From assembly GCF_015552075.1 (NCBI RefSeq), contig NZ_JADNDZ010000053.1, positions 1-34,984 on the forward strand: a stretch of DNA of 34,984 nucleotides, in the 5' to 3' direction. The DNA comes from Collinsella aerofaciens. GTDB taxonomy: Bacteria; Actinomycetota; Coriobacteriia; Coriobacteriales; Coriobacteriaceae. A model generated the notes under the pieces. It saw only the letters and a list, made by a program, of their open reading frames with translations. It ran no database searches and had not been told where the DNA came from. Below, in pieces: positions 1 to 7,511 of the stretch. Both the position numbers and the translations under genes were made by a program. Position 1 is the first letter of the stretch, and each line of letters starts with the position of its first letter.

Positions 1-55
1 AGGAAAGCACTTAATGTGCTTTCCGTCTTGCGCAGGACTGTAGAGCAGGAAACTT
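1..55 (-). repeat. Terminal structured element, left copy (hairpin plus conserved block)
   Basis: A 9-bp perfect hairpin (2-10 with 16-24, loop TTAAT) is followed by a block (25-55) that recurs inverted at 34924-34954 with one mismatch. Read on the minus strand, the block precedes the hairpin, which would resemble an intrinsic terminator running off the window. The hairpin stem differs from the right-hand copy at four paired positions, all compensated. It may be a leader, attenuator or terminator of a gene to the left, or a multicopy element at which an assembly stopped. Its function is not known from this sequence. Confidence 0.6.
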
Positions 56-97
56 AATTACGCGCCGCTCCCCGCCCGCGCCGGGCAACCCCCTCTC

Positions 98-126
98 TTG
101 TACTTTATCAAGGTAGAGTGTATGAT
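98..126 (+). promoter_or_regulatory. Sigma-A-type promoter of the amino-acid ABC operon
   Basis: A -35-like TTGTAC (98-103) and a -10 TATGAT (121-126) are separated by exactly 17 nt. Transcription would begin near 133, about 50 nt before the lipoprotein start at 182. The -10 matches the consensus at five of six positions, the -35 at three. This is inferred from sequence only. Confidence 0.55.
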
Positions 127-181
127 TCTGAACGTTACATGACTCACTTTACCTAACTAAAGTGCCATCAAGGGGGATACC

Positions 182-1042
182 ATGAATACCGATATGTCTC
201 GTCGTCAGTTTGTTGGTCTAGCCGGTTCGCTTGCCACGGTGCTTGGCCTTGGCCTGGTAGGCTGCGGTGGTGGTGCCGGCAAGGGCTCCGCTGCCGGTTC
301 TGCCGCAGCCAAGGACGTGAAGGGCGCTGCGGAGTCCAAGAAGCTCGTCGTGGGCTTTGACAAGTCCTATCCTCCGTATGGCTTTGTAGGCGACGATGGC
401 GAGTACACCGGCTTTGACCTCGACCTTGCCAAGGCCGTTGCCGATAAGCAGGGCTGGGACGTTGAGTATGAGGCTATCGACTGGGATGCCAAGGACACGC
501 TGCTCAGCTCGGGCGCCATCAACTGCATCTGGAACGGCTTTACCATGGAGGGCCGCGAGGACGGCTACACGTTCTCCGAGCCTTACATGCTCAACGAGCA
601 GGTGCTCGTGGTCAAGAAGGACGCGGGTATCAAGAGCTGGGACGATCTTGCCGGTAAGACCGTGATTACCCAGACTGATTCCGCCGCACAGGATGTGCTC
701 GAGGGCGACCAGAAGGATCTGGCCGCGACGTTTGCTACGCTCGATACCATCGGTGAGTACAACACGGCGTTTATGCAGCTCGAGAGTGGTGCAGTCGATG
801 CCGTTGCCTGTGACCTCTCGATCGCTCAGTATCAGCTTGCCGCCAAGCCCGATGCCTATACGCAGCTCGACAAGCCGCTGTCCAGCGAGCACTACGCCGT
901 TGGCTTTAAGAAGGGCGACACCAAGTCCGCCGATGCCGTGACCGAGTCGCTTAAGGCACTCTACGAGGATGGCACGGTCAAGGACCTGTGCGACAAATAT
1001 GCAGATTACGGTCTTTCCTTCGACAACTGGGTTTTGAAATAG
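182..1042 (+). CDS. Amino-acid ABC transporter substrate-binding lipoprotein (SBP family 3)
   Basis: This is the extracytoplasmic receptor of a polar amino-acid importer. The 286-residue product begins with a twin-arginine motif (SRRQFVG, residues 6-12), a hydrophobic stretch and a lipobox ending in Cys28 (LVGC), so it is probably a Tat-exported lipoprotein. A Gly/Ala/Ser linker precedes the family-3 binding domain, which opens with typical features such as GFDKSYPPYGF and GFDLDLAKAVA. The start is set by the AAGGGGG Shine-Dalgarno just upstream. The permease and ATPase follow on the same strand, but an 87-nt palindrome separates this gene from them. That may let the receptor be made in excess. 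The exact amino acid cannot be told from the sequence. Confidence 0.93.
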   Translation: MNTDMSRRQFVGLAGSLATVLGLGLVGCGGGAGKGSAAGSAAAKDVKGAAESKKLVVGFDKSYPPYGFVGDDGEYTGFDLDLAKAVADKQGWDVEYEAIDWDAKDTLLSSGAINCIWNGFTMEGREDGYTFSEPYMLNEQVLVVKKDAGIKSWDDLAGKTVITQTDSAAQDVLEGDQKDLAATFATLDTIGEYNTAFMQLESGAVDAVACDLSIAQYQLAAKPDAYTQLDKPLSSEHYAVGFKKGDTKSADAVTESLKALYEDGTVKDLCDKYADYGLSFDNWVLK

Positions 1043-1050
1043 CGGCTTTC

Positions 1051-1137
1051 CCAGGCACCCGATTTTGCCGTTCAAATCGTCGCTTGCGTACATTTAGTAC
1101 GCGGCGCTCCTCTTTCACGGCAAACTCGGGCACCTGG
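1051..1137. repeat. Long imperfect palindrome between receptor and permease genes
   Basis: The arms pair from CCAGG (1051-1055) with CCTGG (1133-1137) inward to GCGTAC (1086-1091) with GTACGC (1097-1102) around an ATTTA loop. About two thirds of positions pair, with an unpaired section in the middle. It starts 9 nt after the lipoprotein stop codon. Its size and position resemble a REP or MITE-like intergenic repeat. Confidence 0.75.
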
Positions 1138-1192
1138 AAAACCCGCTTTAGCATTGGGTTCGCTGTTATGTTGCTGTGAAAGAGAGCTTGGG

Positions 1193-1846
1193 TTGTCTAT
1201 TCAGGTCATGATGCAGATGCTTGGCCAGGGATTCTTGGTTAGTTTGCAGCTGTTTGTGCTGACGCTGCTGGGGTCGATTCCGCTGGGAATCCCCGTGGCG
1301 TTCATGCGCATGAGCAAAATCGCGCCGCTTCGCTGGATCGCGCGTATCTATATTTCGGTGATGCGCGGTACGCCGCTCATGCTGCAGATGTTTGCCATCT
1401 ACTTTGCCCCGTATTATGTGTTTGGTATTTCGCTCACGCCCGATTCCAAGTGGACGGCGTGCGTCGTGGCGTTCATCATCAACTACGCCGGTTACTTTGC
1501 CGAGATCTATCGCTCGGGCCTGCAGTCCATTCCGCGCGGCCAATACGAGGCCGCCGAGGTGCTGGGCTATTCGCGTACGCAGACGTTTCTGTATATCGTG
1601 ATGCCGCAGGTCGCCAAGCGTATTCTGCCGGCGATGGGCAACGAGATCATCACGCTGGTCAAGGACACGTCGCTGGCGTTTGCCATTGGCGTGGGCGAGA
1701 TGTTCTCGACGGCCAAGGCCCTGGTCGCCTCGCAGGTGAGCATGGTGCCGTTTGCAATCGCGGCGCTGATTTACTGGGTCTTTAACTTTGTGGTCGAGAT
1801 GCTGCTGGGCGCCGCCGAGAAAAAATTGGATTACTACCATGATTAA
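1193..1846 (+). CDS. Amino-acid ABC transporter permease (HisM/GlnP type)
   Basis: Membrane subunit of the importer, about 217 residues with roughly five hydrophobic segments. It carries the EAA loop that contacts the ATPase (near EAAEVLGYSRTQTF, with the following I-MPQ). A TTG start at 1193 is preferred because GAAAGAGAG lies just upstream; ATG at 1208 or 1211 is the alternative, and an open frame without a ribosome site extends back to 1154. The 3' end overlaps the ATPase gene by 8 nt, indicating translational coupling. Confidence 0.9.
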   Translation: MSIQVMMQMLGQGFLVSLQLFVLTLLGSIPLGIPVAFMRMSKIAPLRWIARIYISVMRGTPLMLQMFAIYFAPYYVFGISLTPDSKWTACVVAFIINYAGYFAEIYRSGLQSIPRGQYEAAEVLGYSRTQTFLYIVMPQVAKRILPAMGNEIITLVKDTSLAFAIGVGEMFSTAKALVASQVSMVPFAIAALIYWVFNFVVEMLLGAAEKKLDYYHD

Positions 1847-2603
1847 TTCGGTAATGAATATAGCGAACGCGCGCAAGGCGTTTGGCGGCAATGAGGTGCT
1901 CAAGGATATCTCGCTTGCGGTAAAGCGTGGCGAGGTCGTGGCGATTATCGGGCCTTCAGGCGGCGGTAAGTCCACGCTGCTGCGCTGTGCCACGCTGCTC
2001 GAGACGCTCGACGGTGGATCGCTCTCGTTTGGCGACCTTGCCGTCGCGACGGATGCGGGTTCGGGCGCGGTGTACGCAAAGGGCGATGTTCCTAAACAGG
2101 CGCGCTCGCGGTTTGGTCTGGTGTTTCAGAACTACAACCTGTTCCCGCACTATACCGTGATGAAAAACATCATCGACGCGCCGATCCGCGTGCTTAAGCG
2201 CCCGCGCGAGCAGGCGGAGGCCCGCGCACACGAGCTTATTGCACAGATGGGGCTTACGGGTAACGAGAACAAGGTGCCCTGTGAGCTTTCGGGCGGTCAG
2301 CAGCAGCGCGTGAGTATTGCCCGCGCCCTAGCGCTCGATCCGGAAATCTTGTTCTTTGATGAGCCGACCTCGGCGCTCGATCCAGAGCTGACGGCCGAGG
2401 TTCTGCGCGTCATCAAGGATCTGGCCGCGCAGAATATGACGATGGTGATCGTGACGCACGCGATGCAGTTTGCGCGCGATGTTGCCGACCGCGTGGTCTT
2501 TATGGACGGTGGCCGCATTGTCGAGGAGGGTCCGGCCGAGCAGGTCATCGACCATCCGCGCGAGCAGCGTACCCGTGAGTTCTTGAGCCGTATAGAGGGA
2601 TAG
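1839..2603 (+). CDS. Amino-acid ABC transporter ATP-binding protein (GlnQ type)
   Basis: The ATPase of the importer, 254 residues, usual length for the family. Visible motifs are Walker A GPSGGGKS (about 38-45), the Q-loop in VFQNYNLFPH, signature LSGGQQQR (about 150-157), Walker B ILFFDEPTSALD (about 170-181) and the switch His in IVTHAMQFA. ATG 1839 lies inside the end of the permease gene. It is the last gene of the operon, followed closely by a strong terminator. It could also serve the receptor/permease pair at 9.6-11.2 kb, which has no ATPase of its own; that is inference. Confidence 0.95.
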   Translation: MINSVMNIANARKAFGGNEVLKDISLAVKRGEVVAIIGPSGGGKSTLLRCATLLETLDGGSLSFGDLAVATDAGSGAVYAKGDVPKQARSRFGLVFQNYNLFPHYTVMKNIIDAPIRVLKRPREQAEARAHELIAQMGLTGNENKVPCELSGGQQQRVSIARALALDPEILFFDEPTSALDPELTAEVLRVIKDLAAQNMTMVIVTHAMQFARDVADRVVFMDGGRIVEEGPAEQVIDHPREQRTREFLSRIEG

Positions 2604-2638
2604 GCTCAGCTATTTGCTCAACTATTAATTGAGGCGAA

Positions 2639-2677
2639 GCCGCCGCAGGCCGTAAGACCTGCGGCGGCATTTTATTT
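2639..2677 (+). terminator. Intrinsic terminator of the amino-acid ABC operon
   Basis: An 11-bp perfect GC-rich stem (2639-2649 with 2658-2668) is followed by ATTTTATTT. It lies 36 nt after the ATPase stop codon. Confidence 0.85.
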
Positions 2678-2913
2678 GCATCGGCGGGGTCCAATAATCG
2701 CCTCGCAAGCTCGCGCCCTCCTCTCGCCGCCTGTATTCATACGTGCGCCGAAAGGTGTGCATGGACAGTCGCCTGTGAGGGTAGGGTGGTGGCATAGGAC
2801 ATTTGGAGGGTGAGTCGGCTCGGCCGCCGACCATGCTGCTCCCGGGACGGCACCGACCGCGAACTCTCCCCGTTGGCGTCGCGCATTGCGCGCGGCCCTG
2901 CAAGGAGGTCATC

Positions 2914-4989
2914 ATGGGTGCTCCCAAGACCGGCAACGTAAGGAACGTGGTGCTCGTAGGCCAAGGCGGGGTGGGCAAGACTTCACTCGCCGAGGCCATG
3001 CTCCACCTTTCCGGTAAGACCGCCCGCCTGGGCGGCCACGACGGCACCAAGCCCACGCTCGACTATGACCCCGAAGAGGTCAAGCGTTCATTCTCCATCT
3101 CGACGACCATCGCGCCGATCGACTGGAAGGGCGCCCGCATCAACGTGCTCGATGCTCCGTGCTATCCCGATTTTATCGGCGACGCCTTTGCTGCGATGAG
3201 CGTTTGCGAGACGGCGCTGTTTGTGGTCGACGCCGAGGCCGGCCCGCAGCCAACGACGGTCAAGCTCTGGTATGCCGCCGAGGACCTGCGCCTGGCGCGT
3301 GCGGTGTTCGTAAACCGCCTGTCGCGTCCGGAGGCCAGCTTTGCGACCACGATGGGCCTGCTGCAGGAACGTTTTGGTACTCGTTTGGGTGCCGTGACCC
3401 TTCCCTGGGGCGAGGGCGAGGACTTTGACGGCATTATCGACCTGGTGCGTATGAAGGCGCGCCACTGCAACGGCGCCGAGGCAGTTGAGTCGGAGATTCC
3501 CGAGGAGTATCGTGCCCAGGCCGAGGAAGCCCACGACCATCTGTGCGAGCTGGTGGCCGAGGCCGACGATGAGCTGATGATGAAGTACCTGGAAGGCGAA
3601 AAGACGCTGACGCAGGAGGAGCTCGAGGGCCTGTTGTCCAAGGCGATCGCCGAGCGCATCTTTGTGCCGGTCTTTGCGGGCGATTGCATTAAGGAGCAGG
3701 GCGTCAACTCGCTGATGGACGACATCGCCACGTACTTCCCGGCGCCGACGGACTACGGCGAGATGCCGCTCATCGACGGCGATTCGCTTAAGATCTCGAG
3801 TGACGATGACCGCCCGGTGGCGTTTGTGTTTAAGACCCTGGCCGATCCGCAGCAGGGTCGCATCAGCTTTATCAAGGTGCTGACGGGTACGCTTGAGCCG
3901 GGCCTTGAACTGGTTAATGCGCGCACGCGCAAGGGTGAGCGTCTGGCCCACCTGTATGTGATGTGCGGCCGTGACATGACCGAGGTCGGCCACGCTTATG
4001 CCGGCGACATCATCGTGGCGCCCAAGCTGGCGGCAGAGACGGGTGACACGCTCTCGATTACCGGCAAGGTCGAGGCTGCGGCGTTTAAGTTCCCCAACTC
4101 GCAGTACCGCATCGCCATCGAGGCCGAGAATCGCGGCGACGAAGAGAAGCTCTACACGTTTATCGAGAAGGCCTGCAAGGCCGATCCGACTATGAGCATC
4201 GACCGCGACGAGGAGACCGGCCAGACCATCATTTCGGCGGTGGGCGAGGCGCAGGTTTCGGTCCTGCTCAATCGTCTTGAGGATCGCACCAAGGTCGCGG
4301 CCAAGAGCGTGCCGATCCGCATCCCGTATCGCGAGACCATTCGTCGCACGGCGAGTGCCCAGGGCCGCCACAAGAAGCAGACCGGCGGCGCCGGTCAGTA
4401 TGGCGACTGCTGGCTGCGCGTGGAGCCGCTCATTGGGCCCGACGGCACGAGCGACGGCTATGAGTTTGTGGACGAGGTCGTGGGCGGCCGTATTCCGCGC
4501 TCGCTGATCCCCGCCGTGGACAAGGGCGTCCAGGAGACCATGAAGGATGGCATCATTGCCGGCTACCCGCTTACGGGCATTCGCGTGGCCGTGTACGACG
4601 GCTCGTATCACAGTGTCGACTCCAACGAGATGGCGTTCCGCGCGGCGGCTCGCATCGGTCTGCGCAAGGCATGCGCCGATGCCGACCCGGTGGTGCTGGA
4701 GCCCATCGAGGAAATCACGGTGACTATCCCCGAGAGCTACGCCGGCGCCGTGATGGGCGACATCTCGGCATCGCGCGGTCGCGTGACGGGCATGGGGACC
4801 GATGAGCGTGGCGATACCGTGGTCATCGCCCAGGCGCCGCTGGCAGAGCTGACGGATTACTCGACGCGCCTGCGCTCCATCACGCGCGGCACGGGTGACT
4901 TTACCATGAAGCCCGCAGGCTATGAGCAGGTGCCTTATGACGTTCAGGCCAAGCTGGTCGAGCGCTATGAGGAGGGCCGCGCCAAGTAA
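2914..4989 (+). CDS. EF-G-like translation factor GTPase (EF-G2/FusA2 type)
   Basis: A 691-residue protein with the full EF-G domain order: an N-terminal GTPase, a beta-barrel domain II (near DRPVAFVFKTL), and the C-terminal domains with RIPYRETIRRTA and a QYGDCWLRVEP-type domain IV. The P-loop GQGGVGKT (16-23) is intact. The G3 motif reads DAPCYPDF (80-87) instead of DTPGHVDF, so the catalytic His is Tyr, and G4 reads NRLS (134-137) instead of NKxD. Mycobacterial EF-G2 proteins also have Tyr at the G3 site, and that group has been reported to lack normal ribosome-dependent GTPase activity, so this is unlikely to be the main EF-G. Start ATG 2914 follows an ideal AGGAGGT; the frame is open back to 2803. 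It stands alone with its own terminator. Confidence 0.88.
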   Translation: MGAPKTGNVRNVVLVGQGGVGKTSLAEAMLHLSGKTARLGGHDGTKPTLDYDPEEVKRSFSISTTIAPIDWKGARINVLDAPCYPDFIGDAFAAMSVCETALFVVDAEAGPQPTTVKLWYAAEDLRLARAVFVNRLSRPEASFATTMGLLQERFGTRLGAVTLPWGEGEDFDGIIDLVRMKARHCNGAEAVESEIPEEYRAQAEEAHDHLCELVAEADDELMMKYLEGEKTLTQEELEGLLSKAIAERIFVPVFAGDCIKEQGVNSLMDDIATYFPAPTDYGEMPLIDGDSLKISSDDDRPVAFVFKTLADPQQGRISFIKVLTGTLEPGLELVNARTRKGERLAHLYVMCGRDMTEVGHAYAGDIIVAPKLAAETGDTLSITGKVEAAAFKFPNSQYRIAIEAENRGDEEKLYTFIEKACKADPTMSIDRDEETGQTIISAVGEAQVSVLLNRLEDRTKVAAKSVPIRIPYRETIRRTASAQGRHKKQTGGAGQYGDCWLRVEPLIGPDGTSDGYEFVDEVVGGRIPRSLIPAVDKGVQETMKDGIIAGYPLTGIRVAVYDGSYHSVDSNEMAFRAAARIGLRKACADADPVVLEPIEEITVTIPESYAGAVMGDISASRGRVTGMGTDERGDTVVIAQAPLAELTDYSTRLRSITRGTGDFTMKPAGYEQVPYDVQAKLVERYEEGRAK

Positions 4990-5024
4990 CGTGTGGTTTT
5001 GCCTGCAATGTAGGTGCTGACGAA

Positions 5025-5060
5025 AAGGCCGCCCTGGGTAACCGGGACGGCCTTATTTGA
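5025..5060. terminator. Bidirectional terminator between EF-G2 and the nuclease gene
   Basis: Stem 5025-5037 with 5042-5054 (AAGGCCGCCC... / ...ACGGCCTT), with T-rich sequence on the plus side and TTTT on the minus side. It lies between convergent genes and can serve both. Confidence 0.8.
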
Positions 5061-5098
5061 TTCCTTGGGGACGGAGGAAAACGGATCATTTTTTGGGC
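5061..5098. repeat. Short REP-like intergenic motif
   Basis: Contains CCTTGGGGACGGAGG and then an A/T-rich segment with TTCC...GGAA dyad symmetry. The GGGGAC core resembles the GGGACAG/CTGTCCC core of the other small palindromes in this window. It lies between the terminator and the end of the nuclease gene. Confidence 0.35.
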
Positions 5099-5118
5099 TA
5101 CGGGAGGCGCGGTCGGCA

Positions 5119-6102
5119 CTAGTCTCCGGATGCCTGGTTGCGGCCGGTGGCGTAGTCGATCTGCACGTGCGGCTGCAGGTTGTAACAGTACACGTGAAAG
5201 CAGAGGGTCTTGCCGTGGTCCTCGACCGATTGCGCCTCAAGGCGCACGCCACGGCAGACAAGTTCCTCTTCGTTATACATGGGCGTGACGCGGTAGAGCA
5301 CATGGTTGCCCGTATCGCGAATATAGTTGAGAATCTGCTCTTCAAACGGTAGCATGCCCGTCTCGTTGAGATAGCGCGTGCCGGTGAGGAGATTTTTGCG
5401 GTTGGCGTTTTCGCCGCAGAGCGACCAGGCGATGAGGTGGCAGCGGTTGTAGAGGCTCTGGCCTGGAATAAAGTCGTAGCGCTGCTGGTGCCAACCGGCA
5501 GGATGGATACGCGAGATATCGCCGCGCTTTCCCTGTCCGAGCGATTCGGGACCCACGCAGGCGAGCGCTTTACGGGTGCGGCCCAAGCTGTCGAGCTTGG
5601 AGAACTTCTTAAAGCAGCCCTCTTCGGTGGCGCGCTCATACTCGTCGAGCGTGAACGACGGCGTGCCCAACGGGTGCGTGCTGTCGGCGCGAAGGGCAAC
5701 GTAGGGGTTGCCGGCGTAGTCGGGAATGCTGCTGAGATAAACACCGCGGGCGCGGTTGAGATCGGGGTTTTCGACTTCGTCGATGGGGGTGGCGGCGCTG
5801 TTCGTGGAACCGTCGTCACCGATGTTGGTCGCGGTGGATTCGGAGCCATCGCCAGAGTCTTGGCTATTTTGAGAGTCCGAGGAGCTCGCTGTTCCCGATT
5901 CGAGCCGGGCAACCAGGTCTGCCTCGTCGTCGGTACGGCTGGGACTCTCGTTTTGCTTCTCGGCCAGAGCCGCTGCCTGCTCATCGCTTTGCGGCGACAG
6001 CAGCTTGGGCGCTCCGTCGAGCGACCCTGTGAACAGCGCAAATCCCAGCACCACGGCGGTGCCGATGGAAAGTACTTGCTTGTAGGCGGACTTGCGCGAC
6101 AT
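5119..6102 (-). CDS. Secreted DNA/RNA non-specific endonuclease (EndA/NucA-like)
   Basis: 327 residues. A basic N-terminus and one hydrophobic segment (about 10-27) give a signal peptide or membrane anchor. A long Ser/Asp/Glu-rich low-complexity region (about 35-112) follows, then the nuclease domain. The catalytic motif is YNRCHLIAWSLCGENANRKN (218-237): His222 fits the general base, and Asn237 lies where the metal-binding Asn is expected. The family cuts DNA or RNA outside the cell, for uptake, nutrition or biofilm breakdown; which applies here is unknown. Start ATG at 6102 has AGGAG about 7 nt upstream. No competence genes are adjacent. Confidence 0.85.
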   Translation of the reverse strand: MSRKSAYKQVLSIGTAVVLGFALFTGSLDGAPKLLSPQSDEQAAALAEKQNESPSRTDDEADLVARLESGTASSSDSQNSQDSGDGSESTATNIGDDGSTNSAATPIDEVENPDLNRARGVYLSSIPDYAGNPYVALRADSTHPLGTPSFTLDEYERATEEGCFKKFSKLDSLGRTRKALACVGPESLGQGKRGDISRIHPAGWHQQRYDFIPGQSLYNRCHLIAWSLCGENANRKNLLTGTRYLNETGMLPFEEQILNYIRDTGNHVLYRVTPMYNEEELVCRGVRLEAQSVEDHGKTLCFHVYCYNLQPHVQIDYATGRNQASGD

Positions 6103-6240
6103 TGAGGCTCCTGGATGGACGGTTGGGAATCTACCAGTCTAGCAGGAGCCGGCAGAGGCCGTTCTGTCGAACAAATACTTAAGATTTGGGATAGACGCTA
6201 CTGATTCATTTGCCTCATATGGAGCTATTCGGCGTTTCCC

Positions 6241-6289
6241 CAGATAAAACCTGCCAAAACAAACCTGTCCCTTTTTGGCGGGTCAGTTA
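6241..6289. repeat. REP-like palindrome, type 1, copy 1
   Basis: ACCTGCCAAAA (6249-6259) pairs with TTTTGGCGGGT (6273-6283, one wobble), enclosing AAACCTGTCCC. Copies occur at 13310-13354 and, inverted, at 9453-9499. All share the CAGATAAAACCTGCC-type flank or a close form of it. Confidence 0.7.
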
Positions 6290-6319
6290 ACGCAGTCCAG
6301 GTTGAGCAGATGCGAGCGA

Positions 6320-6419
6320 GCGGGCTCCGGGTGCGGTAAGGTGACGTGAAACAAGCGGGCGCTGACCTTTTGGTCGTGCCCGTGAAGTTGAACGTCAGAT
6401 TGCCGCACCCGGAGCCCGC
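6320..6419 (+). ncRNA. 100-nt covarying structured element, copy A
   Basis: Three nested stems. P1: 6320-6337 with 6402-6419 (18 pairs). P2: TGACGT 6342-6347 with ACGTCA 6392-6397. P3: 6355-6362 with 6376-6383, a bulged T at 6363, then GACC-TTTT-GGTC (6364-6375). Joining loops are AAGG, GAAACAA, GAAGTTGA and GATT. Copy B at 17509-17608 has the same length and loops but compensated stems. G-U pairs occur only when read on the plus strand. Promoter and product are not established. It lies 40 nt beyond the larE stop and antisense to that gene's direction. A folded DNA element is the alternative. Confidence 0.7.
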
Positions 6420-6435
6420 GCAGCGCCGAGCAGGT

Positions 6436-6456
6436 ACGCCGTTTGTAAAACGGCGT
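6436..6456. repeat. Perfect 9-bp hairpin next to structured element A
   Basis: ACGCCGTTT-GTA-AAACGGCGT lies between element A and the larE stop codon at 6460-6462. Element B has the matching hairpin at 17622-17647. No T-run follows on either strand, so it is not a classical intrinsic terminator, though it may protect the larE mRNA 3' end. Confidence 0.65.
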
Positions 6457-6459
6457 AAC

Positions 6460-7338
6460 CTAAAGGTTCATGTTGCCGTGGATGTAGGGGGTGACCTCGG
6501 GGGAGATGTGGCCGCAGCCCAGCTCGCGCAGCGCGGACTCGATAGCGGCGGGCAGTGGGGCCTTGCCCTCGGCATCGACGGCGCCGCCGCCGAGGGCGGC
6601 AATCTTGGCGACATCTGCGGGGGCGGCCTCGATGTGCATACAGCCGCCGACCAAGCGCGCGCGAACCTGCGCCAGACCAAGTTCGTGCAGGTAGTCCTCG
6701 CAGGCGCGGATTAAATCGACCTTCTCGCGCGTAAGCTCCTCGCCCGTGGGGACGCGCGTGGCAAGACAGGCTCCCGCCGGCAGGTTCCAAACGGGATAGC
6801 CCCATGCGCGCAGCAGCTCGCGCTCCTCGTCCTTGGTAAAGCCGACCTCCATAAGAGGGGAACGTACACCGAGCTCTTCTGCCGCTCGCATGCCAGGGCG
6901 GTAGTCACCGCGATCGCTTGCATTGCTGCCATCGATGACGGTGGGAAAGCCGAGCGACTTGGCGTGGTTGACGATAGCGGTAAAGCCGGCGTGCTTGCAG
7001 TGGTAGCAGCGATTGGCATCGTTGCAGGTTACTTGGGGGAGCTGCAACTGATCGACCGAAAGATTGAGCACGGGGAGCTTAAAATGTGGCTCCTCGTTGG
7101 CTTGCCCGTCAACGGATCGCTCAAACGAAGCCTGTTCGGGCGTGCCGATGAGCGGCGTGGTGAGGTGGACGAGAAGCGTGCTGGCAGGCATGATGCGGGC
7201 GCAGACCGCGGCCAAAAAGCTGCTGTCGACGCCGCCGGAAAAGCCGATGGCAACGCGTCCGTATGCCAAAAGCAGCTGCTCGAGCTCTGCGAGTTTGTCC
7301 TGAAGCTCCTTTGCAGGTGCGGTGGTGTCTGAAAACAT
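6460..7338 (-). CDS. larE: ATP-dependent sacrificial sulfur transferase, LarE-like
   Basis: 292 residues of the PP-loop ATP pyrophosphatase family. The ATP-binding SGGVDSS loop is at 34-40, followed by a CYHC motif (111-114), the NASDRGDYRPG motif (139-149), PLMEVGFTK and LPAGACLATRVP. Cys191 in the last motif lies where the sacrificial cysteine of LarE is expected. LarE gives up its cysteine sulfur to build the nickel-pincer cofactor of lactate racemase and related LarA proteins. No larA, larB or larC is in the window, so the partner genes are elsewhere, or this is a LarE-like sulfur donor for something else. ATG 7338 opens the gene; it faces the HAD gene across 173 nt. Confidence 0.85.
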   Translation of the reverse strand: MFSDTTAPAKELQDKLAELEQLLLAYGRVAIGFSGGVDSSFLAAVCARIMPASTLLVHLTTPLIGTPEQASFERSVDGQANEEPHFKLPVLNLSVDQLQLPQVTCNDANRCYHCKHAGFTAIVNHAKSLGFPTVIDGSNASDRGDYRPGMRAAEELGVRSPLMEVGFTKDEERELLRAWGYPVWNLPAGACLATRVPTGEELTREKVDLIRACEDYLHELGLAQVRARLVGGCMHIEAAPADVAKIAALGGGAVDAEGKAPLPAAIESALRELGCGHISPEVTPYIHGNMNL

Positions 7339-7434
7339 GAATCGATCCTTACCAATATGTACTCGGTCAAAAACTATAATCCTACCGGACTGCTTGTCAT
7401 AAGACTTCTATCTATGTAACGAAAGTGCAATATG

Positions 7435-7451
7435 GTATATACGTTATATAC
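7435..7451. promoter_or_regulatory. Perfect 7+3+7 palindrome between larE and the HAD gene
   Basis: GTATATA-CGT-TATATAC. It lies in the divergent intergenic region, about 60 nt before the HAD start and 97 nt from the larE start. A dimeric regulator could bind here and control one or both genes. No cognate regulator was identified. Confidence 0.4.
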
Positions 7452-7511
7452 AAGTTGCTAAATGCGGTAAAGTTGCGGTAATGCGATAGCGAGAGCCGAT
7501 GGGGGACCGAT

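Noticed and set aside
3088..4611. Long minus-strand open frame opposite the EF-G-like gene
   Set aside because: It lies fully within a clear plus-strand gene, has no family features and is rich in Arg/His/Leu as expected for an antisense shadow in GC-rich DNA. The same holds for minus-strand frames at 11113-13611, 19568-20887, 25031-26152 and 32380-34035.
7375..7380. Plus-strand TATAAT as a -10 of the HAD gene
   Set aside because: No -35-like hexamer lies at a proper distance, and the site overlaps the upstream region of the opposite gene.
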